Shown here: positions 58,753 to 64,000 of the stretch, piece by piece
How the letters are laid out: the number at the start of each line of letters is the position of its first letter
Numbering within the stretch: the stretch's first letter is position 1
Origin: Pelagihabitans sp963710535
GTDB lineage: Bacteria; Bacteroidota; Bacteroidia; Flavobacteriales; Flavobacteriaceae
Direction: 5' to 3'
DNA: 64,000 nt
NCBI GenBank assembly: GCA_963710535.1
Contig: CAVQAW010000003.1
Location: 186,001 to 250,000 of the forward strand
The notes under the pieces: model-generated
Seen by the model: the letters and a program-made list of their open reading frames with translations, nothing else
The model's database searches: none
Told to the model about the DNA's origin: nothing
Translations under genes and position numbers: made by a program

Positions 58753-58781
58753 ATGTTAACAAAAAGAGTGTTTCATCGAAT
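58753..58781 (+). promoter_or_regulatory. ATGTTAACAAAAAG + TTTCATCGAAT element (shared with 25757-25785)
   Basis: This is a near-identical copy of the element upstream of the first SKDSD lipoprotein gene. ATGTTAACAAAAAG is unchanged, and the TCGAAT core differs by one base (TTTCATCGAAT against TTTCGTCGAAT). Confidence 0.5.
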
Positions 58782-58842
58782 AAGTTGATCTTAAGAATCC
58801 GAAAAGTAAATTGAAACGTATTGACATTATGAGCTTTTTGAC

Positions 58843-58899
58843 CGTTCATCGAATAAATTCCACTTACAACGATAAATTGTTATTTTTTAAATATTATTG
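58843..58899 (+). promoter_or_regulatory. promoter with paired ATCGA/AACGA repeats
   Basis: GTTCATCGAATAA and TACAACGATAA have CG at 58850 and 58870, 20 bp apart. TATTATTG (58892-58899) follows 22 bp after the second CG and precedes TAATCC. This mirrors 25855-25911 and 15014-15069. The downstream start context AACCTACTTATG equals that of the gene at 25960. Confidence 0.6.
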
Positions 58900-58940
58900 T
58901 AATCCCAATGATTGTGATTTTTTGATAAACTAACCTACTT

Positions 58941-60689
58941 ATGCGATTCCCTCCTAAAATTGTCAATAAATGTTTTATAGTTTCCATGGCCATCCTGCTA
59001 CTCAATTCATGTAGTAAGGATTCAGATTTGCTTGCTGATTATGTGCTCATGGATGGAAAAAGTACTTTCGCATTGAATAGATATATTGTAGATGATAGGT
59101 TCTACATTGCGCCAAACCAAAGCGTAGTCTTAGACGTATTATCCAATGATGCCTTTGAAAATCAAAATAATGTTAAAATTATAGAAACTTCAAATCCATC
59201 GAACGGAACGGTCGAAATTCTAGAAAACAAAACAATAAGCTATACTCCAGGACCAAGCGATAGCACAAATAATTCTAATGAGGAGACAATTGTTACAACG
59301 GAAGATACTTCCTCGTCTACCACAGAACCAACTTCTGAAGTAATTGAGGAAACCACTTCCGCGACTCAAGAATCTACATCCACTACAGAAGCTATCGACA
59401 CCTTTACCTACACCACGGAATTTATTGATGAAAATGAAACAGTAAGTACCGAAGTAGGCACGGTAACGGTTAATATAACTGAATATGGTGAAGTCAGAGC
59501 TTTCCCTACCGCGGAAGGTCATGGAAAGAACGCAACCGGTGGCAGGGGTGGTGGCGTCCTATTTGTAACGAATTTGAATAATAGTGGCCAGGGAAGTCTT
59601 AGGGCCGCTTTGGAAGCATCGGGTTCAAGGTATATCGTGGTAAGGGTGGCAGGTTACATAGACCTTGCAACGAACATCAACATAACAAATCCCAATTATA
59701 CTTTTGAGGGAAACACGGCCCCTGGAGATGGTATAATCATCAGAGGAAAGGGAATAACCATAACCGACAAAGGCGATAATGGTATTATTAGGAATCTCAC
59801 TATGATGCTCGGACAAAACGGGATATTTAATGAGGATGACACCTTTGCAATGACAGGTTCAGACGCAGATAAAGTTGACAATGTTATTTTGGACCATTGT
59901 AGCTTTTCACATGGAAGAGATGAAAATGTCGGGATAAATTCGGTAAGCAATATCACAATTCAGAACAGCATCATAAGTAATGACGAAGGGAATGGAGGGT
60001 TATTAATAGGGAATTGGGATAAAACCCAATCTAATATGTCAGTTCTTAATAATATTTTTGTTTGGAACGAATACAGGAATCCGCTAATTGGGCAGTACGC
60101 AGAACTGGAATATATAAATAACTATCACTATGGATTTATAGAGGTATGTGATCTGTTCTATGGGGCGGATATTGATTTTGTCGGTAATGTTTGGGAGAAT
60201 GAAGTTGATTCAAGGATGGGGGATGGCGACATTAGGGCTTTATCAAGGGATCAATCACCTTCAGCCACAAAAGCGTATTTTTTGGACAATAAATATGAAG
60301 GTGGCAATATAACGGTGGATGCGACAATTCCTGCACAAAGTTCGAGAACGCAAGCCAGTGATTATATACCTTTGGCATCAAGCCTTGTAAAGGCTAATGT
60401 TTTAGAAACTGCCGGAGCAAGACGGGCGACAACTTTGGGACTCAACGATTACGATTTAAGTTTGATATCAGACATTAACGGTGGCGTTTCCAACAAATTC
60501 GATTCAACCCCATACAACTATCCAACATTGCAAGGTGGTTCTGCCTACACGGATTCAGATAGCGACGGAATGGCTGATTCTTGGGAAATTTCGGCATTCG
60601 GTAATCTTGAGCAATCCTCAGCAACCGATTTTGATGGTGATGGATACACAGATTTGGAAGAATTCTTCTTTTTTTTAAATAATGAATAA
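58941..60689 (+). CDS. surface lipoprotein: SKDSD leader, Big_9 Ig domain, pectate-lyase-like beta helix, Ca-binding tail
   Basis: This 582-residue protein has a lipoprotein signal (ILLLNSC, cysteine near 24) followed by SKDSDLLADYV, the same leader as the gene at 25960. A Big_9-like Ig domain (SVVLDVLSNDAF ... DTFTYTTEF) contains a Ser/Thr/Glu-rich insert of about 50 residues. A right-handed beta helix of the PL1 pectate-lyase type follows (about 190-500): GHGKNATGGRGGGVLFVTNL, NVILDHCSFSHGRDENVGIN, then an EYRNPLIG arginine site. The C terminus has TDSDSDGMADSWE and DFDGDGYTDLEE calcium-binding repeats. It probably cleaves uronate-containing glycan at the cell surface, perhaps the EPS made here. 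The gene is intact. Confidence 0.88.
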   Translation: MRFPPKIVNKCFIVSMAILLLNSCSKDSDLLADYVLMDGKSTFALNRYIVDDRFYIAPNQSVVLDVLSNDAFENQNNVKIIETSNPSNGTVEILENKTISYTPGPSDSTNNSNEETIVTTEDTSSSTTEPTSEVIEETTSATQESTSTTEAIDTFTYTTEFIDENETVSTEVGTVTVNITEYGEVRAFPTAEGHGKNATGGRGGGVLFVTNLNNSGQGSLRAALEASGSRYIVVRVAGYIDLATNINITNPNYTFEGNTAPGDGIIIRGKGITITDKGDNGIIRNLTMMLGQNGIFNEDDTFAMTGSDADKVDNVILDHCSFSHGRDENVGINSVSNITIQNSIISNDEGNGGLLIGNWDKTQSNMSVLNNIFVWNEYRNPLIGQYAELEYINNYHYGFIEVCDLFYGADIDFVGNVWENEVDSRMGDGDIRALSRDQSPSATKAYFLDNKYEGGNITVDATIPAQSSRTQASDYIPLASSLVKANVLETAGARRATTLGLNDYDLSLISDINGGVSNKFDSTPYNYPTLQGGSAYTDSDSDGMADSWEISAFGNLEQSSATDFDGDGYTDLEEFFFFLNNE

Positions 60690-61272
60690 AATCCGCTCCT
60701 ACTGATTTCTTCATTATTCCCTATATTTACTCAATTTTAAAAGCCGTTGTTTGAAAATTTCAATTACCTCTTCTTATACCATTACGATCTGATTTGATTT
60801 AGGATAATGAAAAAGTTTTTTGTCGTGATTTTAGATTGACTGGATTAATTCCTGGGTAATAATAACTATTCAAAGTTACCTTTAAGCAACATAAGAGCGT
60901 GCAAAACGAAAAAACATAATTTTGTAAAGCATACGGCAAAATTCATTTGAGTAGATGCGATCCTCATCATTTCAATGTTTGGGCTTAAAAATTCTTAGAA
61001 ATCATAAAAGGAATAATACAAAAATTCTCAGCCTTCATACAGTTCTCCTTTTTATTGTTCACTCAAGAATTGCCAATTTATCTAACTTTCTTTTTAAAAC
61101 AATAGATTCAGAATTGATATTTGGTCAATGGAACATTTAGATAATTTTTGAATGTTCCATATATTATATATAGAATTACATTATCGGAATAAATCTTTAT
61201 GCCATATATTAATTTTTAGTCTTTGGGATATGGCTATTGTCGTTATTTAAAATTACCGTTCAATCCGTGCAG
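60690..61272 (+). other. 583-bp intergenic region without recognisable features
   Basis: AT-rich sequence. A 61-codon open stretch at 60955-61140 has no ribosome-binding site, family signature or coding-like composition, and I do not call it. No terminator or promoter stands out. Confidence 0.5.
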
Positions 61273-62361
61273 ATGGAAAAGAAACTTAAAATATGCCTTG
61301 TTGGAGGAGAAGATGCCCATAAGCGTATAGGGCTTTCTGAAAAATTTATTGCAAGGGGGTACGAAGTTACTATACTTGGTTCAAAGGCATTTAATTATCC
61401 AAAAAATATCGAATTTATCCAATACGACTTGAATCGGAAGTTAAATATAGTTTCCGACGTAAAAACAGTCTTAAAATACAAAAAAATATTTAGTGTAAAC
61501 CAATTTGATATCATCCAGACATTTGATACAAAACCCGCATTCTTGGTTCCAATATCTTTACCAAAAAGTAATACCCAAGTCGTTAGGACCATAACTGGTT
61601 TAGGAACGCTATTTATGTCGAGCGGGATAAAATTTTCATTGCTCAGATTTATCTACAAATCATTACACAGAATTGCAAAATCGAGAATAGCACACACCAC
61701 TTTTCAAAATGAAGAAGACAGATATTATTTTTTACAAAACAACTTAGTCACCAAAGAAAATAGCTCACTTATCTATGGCAGTGGTATTGAATTGGATAAA
61801 TATAACTTGCCAAAACAAAAAACGAAACGATTTACCTTTATCAGTGTCGGCAGATTGGTATATGAAAAAGGTATAGTGAATTACCTGGAAGCTGCGGAAA
61901 TATGTCACAGTAGGGGTTATGACTTTCGGTTTTTATTGGTCGGTCCTTTAGAAGAAAAATCTAAAAAGTTAAATGCCAAAATATTGGCAAAATATGAAAA
62001 ACATGTGGAATGGTTGGGTCAAAGGAATGATATTCCCCATTTACTGTCACAATCGGATGCCTTTGTGTTACCTACTTTCAGAGAAGGATTTTCAAGGGTA
62101 CTATTGGAAGCGACAGCAATAGGCATCCCTTCGATTACGACCAACGTTCCCGGCACACGGGAAATTATACGAAATAACAAGGAAGGTCTTTTGATTGATG
62201 TAAACGATTCCATAGGGCTCGCTGATGCGATGATAAATCTTGCTATTGATGTGAAGCAGTATGGGTTATTTGTAAGAAACGGGCGAAAACACATTGTTCA
62301 ATTCGAATTAAACGAAATTAGCATGGCCTATAAAGACCTTTATCAGAAGCTTTGCAAGTAG
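61273..62361 (+). CDS. family 4 glycosyltransferase
   Basis: This GT-B enzyme of about 362 residues begins at the ATG at 61273 (MEKKLKICLVGGEDAHKRIG). An upstream TTG at 61237 would add 12 unlikely residues. It shows VRTITGLGTLF, the acceptor-domain word of PglA/WbpX-type GT4 enzymes, FISVGRLVYEKGIVNYLEAA and donor motif PTFREGFSRVLLEATAIGIP. PglA-type enzymes add GalNAc to lipid-linked bacillosamine, so a second-sugar role is conceivable here, but that is inference. It is separated from the main cluster by the lipoprotein gene. The gene is intact. Confidence 0.87.
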   Translation: MEKKLKICLVGGEDAHKRIGLSEKFIARGYEVTILGSKAFNYPKNIEFIQYDLNRKLNIVSDVKTVLKYKKIFSVNQFDIIQTFDTKPAFLVPISLPKSNTQVVRTITGLGTLFMSSGIKFSLLRFIYKSLHRIAKSRIAHTTFQNEEDRYYFLQNNLVTKENSSLIYGSGIELDKYNLPKQKTKRFTFISVGRLVYEKGIVNYLEAAEICHSRGYDFRFLLVGPLEEKSKKLNAKILAKYEKHVEWLGQRNDIPHLLSQSDAFVLPTFREGFSRVLLEATAIGIPSITTNVPGTREIIRNNKEGLLIDVNDSIGLADAMINLAIDVKQYGLFVRNGRKHIVQFELNEISMAYKDLYQKLCK

Positions 62362-62439
62362 CGCAAGTTATTCAATAGCGTCTTTCGGTTCAAATTAACC
62401 CAATTTCTAAATAGTAACACACTTCAAGTCTGGTTCGAT

Positions 62440-63459
62440 CTACAAATCTTGCTTCTCTTTTCTCATATCGTCTAATATCACACCTACATCGCCCATTGAA
62501 TGACTCTTCATTCCATATTCTGATTGTAGCTTACTAAAATGACTTAAAACATCTTCAAGTATTGCAAAGTTTTCTTCAATATCTTTCCCAAAATTGTGCG
62601 GGTGCCACCATAAGTGATAAAGCAAGTTATTTTTGGCTGCATAGGTCATGCTATCCTTTATTCTATTCAATTGTAATTTCCTCAGAATTGGATACTTACT
62701 ATGAAATGGCCTTAGAAATCTACTAGATGGAATATCATAGGGTACATCTTTTTTTCCCAATTCTGCAAGAGCATAACAATGATGTCCTGAAATATTCAGA
62801 TAACAATTTGCTGTTCTAAACATTCTTTTTAACAATGTCGTTTCCTTTTCACTCTGATAACTGTGAAACCAAATCCGTTCATTACCCCTAAATGTTTTGA
62901 TTTTGAGTTCCTTTAGAACACTTTCATATTCTTTGTTATACTGATTTCTAGGCACAACTAAAGAAGTGATCTGAATACCATGTGGTACTGCTATATTTAT
63001 TGCTGCTTCAATATCGGCCTTAAAATCATTAACCGTTTGACCATCTTCCAAACAATAGTAATGTGAAAAAGTATGACTTCCTATCTCATGTTTTGAATCA
63101 TCATTTACCATTTTAATCAAACTTAGGGCAAAATGATAGGGATCTAAATGCTCATTTTCCCCTACTTCTTCAAAATTATTCTCATAGGGGGAAAGCTTAG
63201 ATTCTACATAATTAGGTTTTAAATTTGGGCAATTTTGAATTAAATGTTTCTTGTTTTCAGCAAACAAAAACCCTACCGTTGCGAAGGTGGCCCTAATATT
63301 ATATTGGTCAAAAACATCTAAAAGTCGAGGAATAACTTGTTTAACCTTAACTATTGAGTCTCCATATTCGTTTAAAGTCCTTTTGTCTCTCACTCCCCAA
63401 AAAAGTTCAAAATCGAGAGAAATTACTAATATTCCGGGGTTTATTGCTTTCTTTTTCAC
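62440..63459 (-). CDS. polysaccharide deacetylase (NodB-like, CE4-related)
   Basis: This 339-residue protein has VISLDFELFWG near the N terminus (metal-site aspartate) and HEIGSHTFSHYY (the H-x3-H metal motif of CE4 enzymes), with RATFATVGFLFAENKK between. The C-terminal half includes YHLWWHPHNFGKD, a typical end of the deacetylase barrel. There is no signal peptide, so it should act in the cytoplasm on lipid-linked intermediates or nucleotide sugars. This contrasts with the anchored PIG-L enzyme at 46 kb. It converges on the preceding GT4 gene. The gene is intact. Confidence 0.88.
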   Translation of the reverse strand: MKKKAINPGILVISLDFELFWGVRDKRTLNEYGDSIVKVKQVIPRLLDVFDQYNIRATFATVGFLFAENKKHLIQNCPNLKPNYVESKLSPYENNFEEVGENEHLDPYHFALSLIKMVNDDSKHEIGSHTFSHYYCLEDGQTVNDFKADIEAAINIAVPHGIQITSLVVPRNQYNKEYESVLKELKIKTFRGNERIWFHSYQSEKETTLLKRMFRTANCYLNISGHHCYALAELGKKDVPYDIPSSRFLRPFHSKYPILRKLQLNRIKDSMTYAAKNNLLYHLWWHPHNFGKDIEENFAILEDVLSHFSKLQSEYGMKSHSMGDVGVILDDMRKEKQDL

Positions 63460-64000
63460 TTCGATTATTTTAATTTATTTTGGTGTTATTTTTGGTCGGT
63501 CCTTAACAAGGATAGCTAAATTTTATTTAACTATTGGAATTGTTACAATTGAGCCCATTATAGCAACAAGTTGCAAACAAAATGGGGCACAATAACTTCA
63601 AGCTAAAATATTGAGTTTACAATAGTTTGCCAGAAACAAGGCCAATTATGGCTCGCATAATTCAATTCGGTGCCTTCCATGAACATAATTCATGAATCAT
63701 ATAGATAAAGGTAAATAATTAACCTAAGGCTAAATGATTCTTCAATTTTATCATTCACAAAATCTGAACATCTTTTTGAAAGCTTGATGATGGCGCCATC
63801 GTTACTAATAATTCAAATTATTAGGTTTCTCCTATAATAACAAATAATGAAAAGACATTTTTTGCGATTGTTTAATACAAGTTTTAAAATTATAAATCTT
63901 TTGATAAACTTACCTTGCTACATTTTTTAAAAAAATGATGTTTCACAAAATCAACCTATTGCTGATATCATTATAAATTAGTCTTGCCTGAATTTTAAAT
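63460..64000. other. 541-bp AT-rich end of window
   Basis: No gene is supported. It contains a palindrome CTAATAATT-CA-AATTATTAG (63805-63824) that could be an operator, and no recognisable RNA or terminator. Confidence 0.5.

Larger units (their letters stand above)
58428..58940 (+). other. 513-bp divergent intergenic region
   Basis: No gene is seen. The right half holds the regulatory elements of the second lipoprotein gene (listed separately). The left half, upstream of the epimerase gene, is AT-rich with no clear -7 box. Confidence 0.5.

Noticed and set aside
60955..61140. 61-codon frame in the gap before the last GT4
   Set aside because: No ribosome-binding site, signal peptide, or coding-like composition; AT-rich gap frames of this length are expected by chance.
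1..64000. CRISPR array, insertion sequence, integrase, tRNA or rRNA genes
   Set aside because: No regularly spaced direct repeats, transposase or integrase motifs, terminal inverted repeats, or cloverleaf/rRNA signatures were seen; paralogy, not transposition, explains the repeats present.

Overview
The window comes from a gliding marine-type member of the Flavobacteriia (Bacteroidota). It carries gldF and gldG next to dnaN, a C-terminal type IX secretion (T9SS) sorting domain, lipoproteins with an acidic/lysine motif straight after the lipid cysteine, low-GC coding sequence, and TAnnTTTG-type -7 promoter boxes. I cannot name the genus from sequence alone.

Layout. (1) 1-8 kb is ordinary chromosome: a SAM-hydrolysing DUF62 enzyme, gldFG, dnaN, two small minus-strand envelope genes and mnmE. 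(2) 7.3-14.3 kb is the export and control module of an exopolysaccharide (EPS) locus: a CpsB-type PHP phosphatase, facing a minus-strand operon of aminotransferase, CapD/PglF-type dehydratase, Wza and Wzc. (3) 15.1-20.5 kb encodes one very large secreted protein, split by a single frameshift: a galactose-oxidase (AA5 copper-radical) head, a LamG domain, about ten Ig-like repeats and a T9SS tail. (4) 20.6-45.5 kb is a long plus-strand run. It holds nucleotide-sugar enzymes (UDP-glucuronate 4-epimerase, WbpP-like epimerase, UDP-glucose 6-dehydrogenase, WbpO-like dehydrogenase, Gmd, Fcl), a first surface lipoprotein, glycosyltransferases, a PglC-like initiating phosphosugar transferase, FemAB-like and dimethylformamidase-like decorators, a flippase, a polymerase and a hexapeptide acetyltransferase. 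A probable fucosyltransferase lies on the other strand. (5) 45.6-58.4 kb holds a PIG-L deacetylase, a GT2, and a minus-strand operon with a second epimerase, flippase, polymerase, two GT4 enzymes and two AsnB-type amidotransferases. (6) 58.9-63.5 kb holds a second surface lipoprotein (pectate-lyase-like beta helix), a GT4 and a polysaccharide deacetylase.

How it works together (inference). CapD, the DegT aminotransferase and the PglC-like enzyme would start a repeat unit on lipid. The dehydrogenases and epimerases supply uronic acids, Gmd/Fcl supply GDP-fucose, the AsnB pair may amidate uronates, and Wzx/Wzy/Wzc/Wza assemble and export the chain. Two flippase/polymerase pairs share one obvious initiator and one Wza/Wzc, so two glycans or a mosaic are possible. 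The main new signal is that the galactose-oxidase protein and both lipoproteins have the same promoter layout: a pair of ATCG-centred repeats 20-21 bp apart, about 21 bp upstream of the -7 box. This suggests a co-regulated set of secreted, EPS-modifying enzymes.

Quality note. Many genes are broken by single-base indels, mostly +1 insertions, in otherwise well-conserved frames. I report each broken gene as one locus (the galactose-oxidase gene as two), typed CDS for one or two breaks and pseudogene for three or more. Sequencing error is at least as likely as true decay.
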